From positions 1 through 7,606 of the forward strand of contig JAHQWF010000110.1 of NCBI GenBank assembly GCA_029856055.1: a stretch of DNA of 7,606 nucleotides, in the 5' to 3' direction. The stretch is from Candidatus Njordarchaeota archaeon (GTDB lineage: Archaea; Asgardarchaeota; Njordarchaeia; Njordarchaeales; Njordarchaeaceae). The notes under the pieces were generated by a model, which was not told the origin of the DNA, did no database searches, and worked only from the letters and a program-made list of their open reading frames with translations. This document shows positions 1-5,675 of the stretch, piece by piece. Numbering within the stretch: the stretch's first letter is position 1; each line of letters opens with the position of its first letter. A program made the translations under genes and the position numbers.

Positions 1-1
1 A

Positions 2-202
2 TATCTAATAGATCAAATACTATCTAATATTCCAACTGAAACAACTGAAGTTGCTTTAGGTGATATTTTAGACGAGTTAAGAAGATCACAGTACTATGTT
101 TTCAGTGATATTGTAGCTCGAAGTAAGCATAGTATGAAAATTAATGATTTGATACAAAAAACTAGATTCAGGAGGCTTCAGGATAGGTTGAAGAGGCCCT
201 AA
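2..202 (+). CDS. C-terminal end of an unrecognised protein (partial, 66 codons visible)
   Basis: A reading frame is open from the left edge and ends at TAA (200-202), giving 66 residues; the gene start lies outside the window. The visible part is hydrophilic and probably helical, with an acidic-to-mixed middle (GDILDELRRSQYYVFSDIV) and a strongly basic tail ending in RFRRLQDRLKRP. There are no cysteines, no membrane segment and no motif I can assign to a family. The basic tail could touch nucleic acid, but that is only inference from charge. The gene converges on the radical SAM gene, whose stop codon is three bases away. Coding status rests on the open frame, archaeal-like codon use and the tight fit to the neighbour's end; a chance open frame of this length at a window edge is possible. 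Confidence 0.6.
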   Translation, partial: YLIDQILSNIPTETTEVALGDILDELRRSQYYVFSDIVARSKHSMKINDLIQKTRFRRLQDRLKRP

Positions 203-205
203 GCC

Positions 206-1012
206 TTAAAACAATATATCTACTCTTATATTTATATTCTTTGATAATTCTACTAAATATTTTCTAACTCTGTCCCAATAAACTGGGCTTCTTGCTTTTC
301 TCCAGAATTCATCTTTTTTGTCGGGATAATATCTTTCTAAAGCATCATTTATTGTTATCCAGTTTTTTGCTTTTATGTTCAATTTATCTACCATAACTCT
401 ATCAACACCTAGCTCCTTAAATTCCAAGATTAGTTCTTTTATCTCATTCAAACTAATTACAGGCAATAATGGCGCTATAAAAGCATAGTTAGGAATACCT
501 GCCTCCACAATTTCGCCTAAAGCGTTTAATCTTGATTCAATTTTTGGTGCATTTGGTTCGAAGATTTCTCGGATTGATTCTTTAAGAGTAGTGATGGTTA
601 ACCCTACTTCTATATATCTAAATTTTTTAAGTAGATCTATATCTCTTGTCACTAATGGTGACTTAGTTAATATTACAACTGGGAATTGTTTTCTTGATGA
701 TATTTCTAGAATTTTTCTTGTTAATTCGTATTTACCTTCTAGAGCTTGATAGGGATCTGTTACACTACTAATTAATATATTTCCTTTCTTTGCATTAGTC
801 AACTCCCTTTTCAATACTTGAGGTGCATTTATCTTAACATTAACGAATTGGCCCCAATCTCTCGGATCGCCTCCTCTACAAATATGTGTGAATCTAGCGT
901 AACAATAAGTACAGCCATGTGCACAGCCCCTATATGGGTTGATTGAATAATCTATCCCGTAGATACCACTCTTACTCAAGATTGATTTTACTTTAATTTC
1001 ATTAATCTTCAA
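206..1012 (-). CDS. Radical SAM protein, SplB-like / COG1533 group
   Basis: A 268-residue radical SAM enzyme. The N-terminal signature GCAHGCTYCYAR gives a CX3CX2C cluster motif at C30, C34 and C37, which in this superfamily holds the [4Fe-4S] cluster that cleaves S-adenosylmethionine; C45 lies close behind. The preceding NPYRG and the following RDWGQFVNVKIN are typical of the archaeal/bacterial proteins loosely annotated as spore photoproduct lyase-like. Those are mostly uncharacterised, so a DNA repair role should not be assumed. The strand SSVTDPYQ near residue 83 and the later VGLTITT and APLLPVI segments fit the radical SAM barrel. The start is TTG: the next upstream in-frame codons reach a TAG (1030-1028) with no ATG or GTG, and the TTG shares four bases (TTGA) with the stop of the methyltransferase gene upstream. 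The two are therefore almost certainly co-transcribed and translationally coupled. The substrate is unknown. Confidence 0.92.
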   Translation of the reverse strand: MKINEIKVKSILSKSGIYGIDYSINPYRGCAHGCTYCYARFTHICRGGDPRDWGQFVNVKINAPQVLKRELTNAKKGNILISSVTDPYQALEGKYELTRKILEISSRKQFPVVILTKSPLVTRDIDLLKKFRYIEVGLTITTLKESIREIFEPNAPKIESRLNALGEIVEAGIPNYAFIAPLLPVISLNEIKELILEFKELGVDRVMVDKLNIKAKNWITINDALERYYPDKKDEFWRKARSPVYWDRVRKYLVELSKNINIRVDILF

Positions 1013-1842
1013 TTTTTCACACTCTTTCTAGCTAGTATTGTAATGAATCCAGCATTCTTAACAAATCCTAATCTAGCTTCCTCTGGCATCGGAGTTTCTG
1101 ATGGCTCCTGATATAATGTTGATACAACTTTTATTAAATTAAATCCATTTTGCTCTAACAAGTTTCTTACTTCATCGAAATTATAGAATTTCGCTGGAAC
1201 ATAAAATAAGTGCCCTTTTCTCTTTTTCTCTAAGTATACTCTACCCCAGGAACTATCTTTATTTATGAAACCAACTATCAAGTTCCCATTCTCCTTTAAA
1301 ACTCTATTAGACTCGCTAAGTGCCTTATTAATGTCTTTTACATAACAGATTGTCACTATCATGAAAACATTATCGAACACTCCATCTCTAAACGGTAATT
1401 CTTCAGCTATACCTTGCACACATACAACTCCTCTCTCCCTAGCTTTCAATAAAGCGTTCAATGCTGGATCCACACCATATTTTATTCCTAATGCACTGGC
1501 AAATTCTCCTGTACCCACACCAATTTCTAGAGAAAAACCAAGATTAACACCTTTTAAAAGTTCTCGGAGCGCCCTAAGCTCATTCATAAATAAGACTCTC
1601 CCCTTATCAGAGAAGAACCAGGAATCGTATCTATTACTATATTCATGAAATATCCTTATTCCCTGATCTTTCAAAATCTCTTTATTTTTAATCATCACAG
1701 GGATACCATTATTAATTAAGTACTCTGCCTTACAATCATTACAGATTATCTTACCATTCTCTCTGCTTGACGACTTCAGTACACTAAGATTAGTTGACCC
1801 ACAATTAATGCACCTAAGTAATGTGATTAATTTTTCAATCAT
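1009..1842 (-). CDS. SAM-dependent class I methyltransferase with N-terminal zinc ribbon
   Basis: A 277-residue protein in two parts. Residues 1-55 form a Trm112/UPF0434-like zinc ribbon: C11-X2-C14 and C34-X2-C37, followed by the family's GIPVMI. Residues 65-277 form a class I methyltransferase: YDSWFF near 72-77, glycine-rich SAM-binding motif LEIGVGTG at 105-112, acidic D125 after strand 2, EELPF at 147-151 with FDNV at 156-159, and a late strand GNLIVGFI. This layout resembles small-molecule, RNA or protein methyltransferases of the UbiE/RlmA kind; the target cannot be read from sequence. In many Trm112 systems the zinc domain is a separate activating partner, whereas here a similar fold is built in. 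The ATG start is preceded by a weak AGGTTAT and by a TATA-like box about 30 bases upstream. The final bases overlap the radical SAM start. Confidence 0.9.
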   Translation of the reverse strand: MIEKLITLLRCINCGSTNLSVLKSSSRENGKIICNDCKAEYLINNGIPVMIKNKEILKDQGIRIFHEYSNRYDSWFFSDKGRVLFMNELRALRELLKGVNLGFSLEIGVGTGEFASALGIKYGVDPALNALLKARERGVVCVQGIAEELPFRDGVFDNVFMIVTICYVKDINKALSESNRVLKENGNLIVGFINKDSSWGRVYLEKKRKGHLFYVPAKFYNFDEVRNLLEQNGFNLIKVVSTLYQEPSETPMPEEARLGFVKNAGFITILARKSVKN

Positions 1843-1867
1843 TTCTATAACCTATCTAATTAATTCT

Positions 1868-1876
1868 CTTATAAAC
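1868..1876 (-). promoter_or_regulatory. Putative TATA box for the methyltransferase-radical SAM operon
   Basis: On the minus strand this reads GTTTATAAG, centred about 30 bases before the ATG at 1842. With the usual archaeal spacing of about 26 bases, transcription would begin only a few bases before the start codon, giving a nearly leaderless mRNA; this fits the weak Shine-Dalgarno sequence. It is a match by eye in AT-rich DNA, so the exact site is uncertain. Confidence 0.4.
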
Positions 1877-1928
1877 ATTCTCGTGTAAATGATAAAAATA
1901 TTAGCGAGGACATATATTTTTAAATAAC

Positions 1929-1941
1929 GGTGATTTTGATG
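1929..1941 (+). promoter_or_regulatory. Shine-Dalgarno-like GGTGAT with ATG before the PIN-domain relic
   Basis: A full GGTGAT (1929-1934) stands four bases before an ATG (1939-1941), behind an AT-rich stretch (CATATATTTTTAAATAA) that resembles a TATA region. The reading frame it opens has only 17 codons before TAA (1990-1992). Its last residues (LKRMG) appear to lead into the out-of-frame PIN-domain remnant. It may be a leftover translation signal or a chance match. Confidence 0.3.
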
Positions 1942-2153
1942 CTTATTTGCAAGATGCTTTCATATATATACACATTAAAGAGAATGGGATAAGACAATGG
2001 TGGAAGCAATAAAGGATGGATTAACATTTTATGATGTAACTTACATTTATTTCTTTAGGAAAATAATCTAACGTTGATAACTAAATGAAAAAATTATATA
2101 GTAAAGCTAAGGATAAAATTAATGTTCTTAAAACCAGTTATATACCGACTTAA
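1939..2153 (+). pseudogene. Decayed C-terminal fragment of a PIN-domain (VapC-like) toxin
   Basis: No intact frame spans this region, but pieces in three frames line up as one protein end. Frame from 1939: the segment ending LKRMG. Frame from 1979: DKTMVEAIKDGLTFYDVTYIYFFRK, split by stops on both sides, of which 2024-2044 encodes TFYDVTY. Frame from 2062: NNLTLITK. Frame from 2085: EKLYSKA-like MKKLYSKAKDKINV, ending at TAA 2151-2153. Archaeal VapC toxins typically end with (T/S)FYDASYIYLA, then a short NLTLVT strand, then NDEKLYxKA. The FYD aspartate (2033-2035) corresponds to a conserved acidic residue of the PIN RNase site. At least two, probably three, frameshifts separate the pieces, and the N-terminal half with the first catalytic aspartate is not visible. 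No antitoxin gene is present. It is almost certainly non-functional, left from a once mobile or expendable toxin-antitoxin locus. Confidence 0.7.
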
Positions 2154-2172
2154 AAGTAGAGAAGAAGAAATT
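2151..2172 (-). terminator. Pyrimidine-rich putative terminator after tldE
   Basis: Just past the tldE stop codon, the minus strand runs through a T/C-rich tract (TTTCTTCTTCTCTACTTTTA). Archaeal transcription often ends at such T-rich stretches without a hairpin. The same bases on the plus strand contain the stop of the PIN relic. The position fits the end of the tldD-tldE transcript, but T-richness is common in this DNA. Confidence 0.35.
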
Positions 2173-2178
2173 GATATT

Positions 2179-3546
2179 TTATATGAATGTAACGTTATCA
2201 AAAAGCATTGACGGTATCTTTCCATTGAATGTTAATCTATGATCATTCGCGATCTTCAACACATTTCGTATTAGATCAAAGAAGTTCCCGCTAGCACTCA
2301 CTGATTTTAATGGGTACTTGATTTCGCCACTCTCTATGTAGAAAGCATTCAAGCTTGTTATCGAGAAAGTTCCTTTCAATGGATCTGTTAGATGCGATCC
2401 CATTGTGAAACCTTTTATGAACACACCTTTATCTACTTCCTTTATCAAATCATTTACATCTCCACTAAATGTACTGGCTATGTAGATATTGTTAAATGAT
2501 GGTGATGGAGGAGTCTCAAAGTTTCTTCTAGCAGCATTTCCAGTGCTTGTCCTTCCCTCCTTGTGAGCTGTATAGCTATCATAGATATATGATTGAAGAA
2601 TCCCATTTCTAAGGATCTCTAGTTTTCTAGTGGGTATCCCCTCACCATCGACCTTGCTTGTTCTTATTCCTTCAGGTATTGTACCATCATTTATGATGTT
2701 AAAGTTCTCGCTTCCAACTCTCTCCCCTATCTTCTCAACAAATCTACTTCTACCATCTTGAACATTACGTGCTGATACATTAAATTCTAAGGGCCAAAGG
2801 AAATCCTGCACTACCGCGTTATATAGAACAATTTGTCCAGCGACAGCCTCACCCAATTTCTTTCCATTAAACATTTCTTCAGCATTCTTTACTGCTTCAA
2901 CAGGCACCTCTAAAATCTCATCTCTATTCATTTTCCTACCAACAAAGAACTCTGATCCTGTGGTTACATCATCATTCTTTTTAGTTTTTGCTGTTGACCA
3001 GGAATAAATAACTGTATATCTATCACCCTCATCAATTCCTCTAGAATTAACTACAGCGAACGCCCCTACAGCTCTACCTAACGAAAAATCAATCTTCTCT
3101 ACGTTTTCACTTGTTTTAAAACCATTGTCAACACTTTTACCAGATATATTTACTAATTCACTAAGGCTTGTAGAAACTATCTCCTCATCATATATTCCTC
3201 CTTGATTTAATCCTCTCTGAGGATCTGGTAAGTGATGAAATCCTGGGTCCTCAGGTCTATTTTTAGCTATTTTTGCTGCAATCTTAACTGCCTCCTCTAT
3301 TTTCTCTATATCAAAGGATGAAATTGATGTGAACCCTACTTTCTTACCTATCACTGCTCTAATTCCAACTCCTTGATCAAGCCCAGTTGATGTAGTTACA
3401 TAATTAGTTATGATTCTTAATGAGAATCTATCTGTGGCGGAGAAATATAGTTCTAATTCATCCAAACCAAAATCCTTAGTTTTTTGAATAATCCTGCTTC
3501 CTATCTCAATTAATTCATTAACACTTGGAACAGATATTTCATTCAC
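2179..3546 (-). CDS. pmbA: TldE/PmbA-family protein, non-catalytic partner of TldD
   Basis: A 455-residue protein of the TldD/PmbA family, close to the usual family length. It has the conserved N-terminal region (LELYFSATDRFSLRI; GVGIRAVIGKKVGF at 59-72) and the C-terminal half with VDGEGIPTRK at 299-308 and TGNAARRNFE at 335-344. It shares the exact string GEIKYPLKSV (407-416) with its neighbour TldD (401-410), evidence of common descent. It lacks the HExxxH zinc motif: at that place it has VQDFLWPLEF. This is expected for TldE/PmbA, which in Escherichia coli pairs with catalytic TldD to degrade or trim unfolded peptides such as the microcin B17 precursor and CcdA. The GTG start shares GTGA with the tldD stop. 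The sequence GGGAGGTGA sits on the start itself rather than upstream, so translation probably depends on ribosomes finishing tldD. No in-frame ATG is nearby. Confidence 0.93.
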   Translation of the reverse strand: MNEISVPSVNELIEIGSRIIQKTKDFGLDELELYFSATDRFSLRIITNYVTTSTGLDQGVGIRAVIGKKVGFTSISSFDIEKIEEAVKIAAKIAKNRPEDPGFHHLPDPQRGLNQGGIYDEEIVSTSLSELVNISGKSVDNGFKTSENVEKIDFSLGRAVGAFAVVNSRGIDEGDRYTVIYSWSTAKTKKNDDVTTGSEFFVGRKMNRDEILEVPVEAVKNAEEMFNGKKLGEAVAGQIVLYNAVVQDFLWPLEFNVSARNVQDGRSRFVEKIGERVGSENFNIINDGTIPEGIRTSKVDGEGIPTRKLEILRNGILQSYIYDSYTAHKEGRTSTGNAARRNFETPPSPSFNNIYIASTFSGDVNDLIKEVDKGVFIKGFTMGSHLTDPLKGTFSITSLNAFYIESGEIKYPLKSVSASGNFFDLIRNVLKIANDHRLTFNGKIPSMLFDNVTFI

Positions 3547-4949
3547 CTCCCAAAACTAATTATGGCTTCTTTAACCGCTAGATAAGGACCTCCTAAACCT
3601 ACTGGTAAAGGTGATTGACCTCCCTTACCGCAACCTCCTAGTATAGATGTCTCAACTATAACATTCCTAGATGCACCCTCCACATTCTTTAGGAAATCCA
3701 ATATATGACCTCTTACAACAACAGATTTCAGTGGATACTTTATCTCACCATTCTCAACCCAGTAAGCTCTATTTGCAGCAAATGTAAAGTTGCCTGTATC
3801 CTCTGTTTGTCCTCCACCTCCACCTTCAGCATAAACTCCTTTCCCAACTAGCTCAAATATTTCTTCCTTAGTCATGTCTCCAGCCCCAAAATAAGTATTT
3901 CTCATTCTAACGATTGGCGGGAACCTATAATTTATTGCTCTAGCATTACCCGTTGGCTCCATATTCATAATTTTAGCAGTTGATCTAGCGTGAAGATATC
4001 CCACTAAGACACCATTCTTAAGTAAAGTTACTTTCTTCGCATCAACACCTTCATCATCATACGGCAACCAGAACCCATAGTTTACAGGATCGCCGGATTC
4101 AATGATATTAGCGTAATCTGATCCTAATTTCTCATTCAATCTACCAGCCAAAATGGAGGCTCCTGTAGCTACATAATCTCCCTCTGTTAAATGACCAAAA
4201 CTCTCATGGGCTAGAACTCCAGCAAAGCTGGGATCAGCAATAAATCCATACTTACCACTCTGCAAAGTCTTTGCCTCAGTCACTTCTCTCGCTCCTCGTA
4301 AAGCAGTTTTCGCAATACCTTCTGGTGGGTGCTTGTCGAATAGTTCTAGACCTGTTGACGCTGACATATCTTCTCTACCATTACCTATTACTCCATTCCT
4401 CCTTACTACTACGAAGTAATATAAACCGACCATAATAGGGTTCCAGAACCTTTTTAGCCCCTCGCTATTCAAGAAGTATTTGTCTCCCCAAATCTCTCCA
4501 TATACCGTTCTTAAACTAACTATCTCACTTGACAAAACCTCTTTAATTCCTTGTAAAGCCAATTCTATCTTATCGCTAATCTCGCTATCCTTCGGATGCT
4601 TATTAACTTGTGGCATATAGCCCTCGTAGTTCCTTGGCTTGTATTCCGCTGGAGTAGCCGGTAACTCAGCTATTTTCGTAGAAGCTTTTGCGGATTCAAC
4701 AGCGTCTTTTACAGCTTTCTTGATACTTTCGCTAGTGAGATTTGTAGTAAATGCATATCCCCTCGCATTTTTCACAACTGCAGTAACCCCTAAACCAATT
4801 AGCTCTCCGCTTTCTATGTCCCTTACCTTATCTCGCTCCATGTGAATATATAGTCTCCTCATATTTTCTGCTCTTGCTTCAATAAAATCAGCGCCATAAT
4901 CAATTCCATAATCTATTGCTTCCTGAAGAAGTCTCCAGATATCTGGCAA
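3543..4949 (-). CDS. tldD: TldD-family zinc metallopeptidase (catalytic subunit)
   Basis: A 468-residue peptidase. The zinc motif HESFGH (H248, E249, H253; the HExxxH form characteristic of the family) lies in FAGVLAHESFGHLTEGD. The C-terminal GGCGKGGQ places C440 where the family supplies a further metal ligand. Other family marks are DDEGVDAKKV near 298-307, EPTGNARA at 331-338 and YAEGGGGGQTEDTGNF at 373-388. With TldE it is expected to form a heterodimer whose active site is reached through a narrow channel, so substrates are unfolded peptides; it should act in the cytoplasm, as no signal peptide or membrane segment is seen. The TTG start is supported by GAGGT seven bases upstream (4961-4957) and by the family-typical N-terminus (a short helix, then DFIEARAEN). 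The end overlaps the tldE start by four bases. Cellular substrates in archaea are not established. Confidence 0.95.
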   Translation of the reverse strand: MPDIWRLLQEAIDYGIDYGADFIEARAENMRRLYIHMERDKVRDIESGELIGLGVTAVVKNARGYAFTTNLTSESIKKAVKDAVESAKASTKIAELPATPAEYKPRNYEGYMPQVNKHPKDSEISDKIELALQGIKEVLSSEIVSLRTVYGEIWGDKYFLNSEGLKRFWNPIMVGLYYFVVVRRNGVIGNGREDMSASTGLELFDKHPPEGIAKTALRGAREVTEAKTLQSGKYGFIADPSFAGVLAHESFGHLTEGDYVATGASILAGRLNEKLGSDYANIIESGDPVNYGFWLPYDDEGVDAKKVTLLKNGVLVGYLHARSTAKIMNMEPTGNARAINYRFPPIVRMRNTYFGAGDMTKEEIFELVGKGVYAEGGGGGQTEDTGNFTFAANRAYWVENGEIKYPLKSVVVRGHILDFLKNVEGASRNVIVETSILGGCGKGGQSPLPVGLGGPYLAVKEAIISFGR

Positions 4950-4956
4950 ATTAACT

Positions 4957-4961
4957 ACCTC
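4957..4961 (-). promoter_or_regulatory. Ribosome binding site for tldD (GAGGT)
   Basis: The minus strand has GAGGT seven bases before the TTG codon at 4949. This spacing is ideal and decides in favour of the TTG start. Confidence 0.6.
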
Positions 4962-5007
4962 TGTTAATATTTCTTAAAAAATCAAAGAAATAATTATTTT
5001 TGAGCTT

Positions 5008-5015
5008 AATATAAA
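5008..5015 (-). promoter_or_regulatory. Putative TATA box of the tldD-tldE operon
   Basis: The minus strand reads TTTATATT within CTTTATATTAAGC, about 60 bases before the tldD start. Standard archaeal spacing would put the transcription start near 4985, leaving a leader of roughly 35 bases that contains the GAGGT ribosome site. It lies in the 119-base gap after the aldolase gene. It is a match by eye only. Confidence 0.4.
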
Positions 5016-5047
5016 GATTATAACTATAGTTAATGAATATAATGAAC

Positions 5048-5058
5048 TAAAAAATAAG
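5048..5058 (-). terminator. T-tract putative terminator after the aldolase gene
   Basis: About 10 bases beyond the aldolase stop, the minus strand carries CTTATTTTTTAG with six consecutive T. It lies before the tldD promoter, so it could separate the oxidoreductase-aldolase transcript from the tldD-tldE transcript. No hairpin is needed for archaeal termination. Confidence 0.35.
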
Positions 5059-5068
5059 TTTGGGCAAT

Positions 5069-5674
5069 TCAGAATATCTTCGGTGTTATGAATTTCCTCC
5101 CTGTCTGCCTGAATAACTCAACTAAATAAATTATTTCAGCTGCATGCTCTACCATAACCAAATACTGGTATGCGACGTCCATGAATTTAGCTGCTGCAAA
5201 AACGCCATGCCCCCTAACTATTACTGCATGATATTTTGATAATGCATCTGATACATTCTCAGCCAACATTGGTGAACCTGGGCTTCCTTCTACTACAGGT
5301 ATTTTTTTCATCACATGATAAGCTTCTGAATCCATTGGAACTAGCTCGTCATAGAAGTACGATAAGGCTATCGCATGTTTTGGATGTGCATGAACAACAG
5401 CTAGATTTGATGATTTCCTGTATATAGATAGATGTACTGGAGTTTCTGTTGAAGCAACTATGTCGAAGCCAACTGGTTTATCCATTCTAATTTTAACTAC
5501 ATCATCAGGTTTGAGATCTTCTAATGAAGATGCATGCCTTGTTATCCAGACCGTTTTACCGCTCCTAATACTTAAGTTTCCTCCATGAGCTGTAACGTAT
5601 CCTCGTATCACTAATCTCTTGGCATATTCTTTCATTGTTTGATAAACTAAATAATCTAAACTTCCTTCCTCCAT
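5069..5674 (-). CDS. Class II aldolase/adducin-family protein (fuculose-phosphate aldolase-like)
   Basis: With the ATG at 5674 the protein has 201 residues. Class II aldolases cut sugar phosphates (for example fuculose 1-phosphate) to dihydroxyacetone phosphate plus an aldehyde, using zinc. Visible family marks: GGNLSIR at 31-37 (phosphate-side glycine/asparagine), STE at 75-77 with catalytic-type E77, HAHP with H95 and H97, and RGHGVF with H156 as third metal ligand. The usual ITPSG loop is replaced by ITRHASS (44-50), so phosphate binding may differ. An upstream in-frame TTG (5686) would add four residues and overlap the oxidoreductase end. The ATG is preferred because GGTGA (5684-5680) stands five bases before it. 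That site lies inside the last codons of the upstream gene, whose stop ends one base before this ATG, so the pair is coupled. Alternatives are a ribulose-phosphate epimerase-type or decarboxylating member of the same fold. Confidence 0.9.
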   Translation of the reverse strand: MEEGSLDYLVYQTMKEYAKRLVIRGYVTAHGGNLSIRSGKTVWITRHASSLEDLKPDDVVKIRMDKPVGFDIVASTETPVHLSIYRKSSNLAVVHAHPKHAIALSYFYDELVPMDSEAYHVMKKIPVVEGSPGSPMLAENVSDALSKYHAVIVRGHGVFAAAKFMDVAYQYLVMVEHAAEIIYLVELFRQTGRKFITPKIF

Positions 5675-5675
5675 T

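Noticed and set aside
206..1012. Spore photoproduct lyase (DNA repair) as the function of the radical SAM gene
   Set aside because: The similarity is to the broad COG1533 group; archaea do not make spores and no DNA-repair neighbour is present, so only the superfamily assignment is kept.
1361..1648. Plus-strand open frame of 95 codons opposite the methyltransferase gene
   Set aside because: It lies wholly antisense to a well-supported gene, has no family motif and no ribosome site; it is a shadow frame.
4639..4845. Plus-strand open frame of 68 codons opposite tldD
   Set aside because: Antisense to conserved tldD coding sequence, composition typical of a mirror frame, no motif.
5236..5427. 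Plus-strand open frame of 63 codons opposite the aldolase
   Set aside because: Antisense to the zinc-ligand region of the aldolase; no independent signal.
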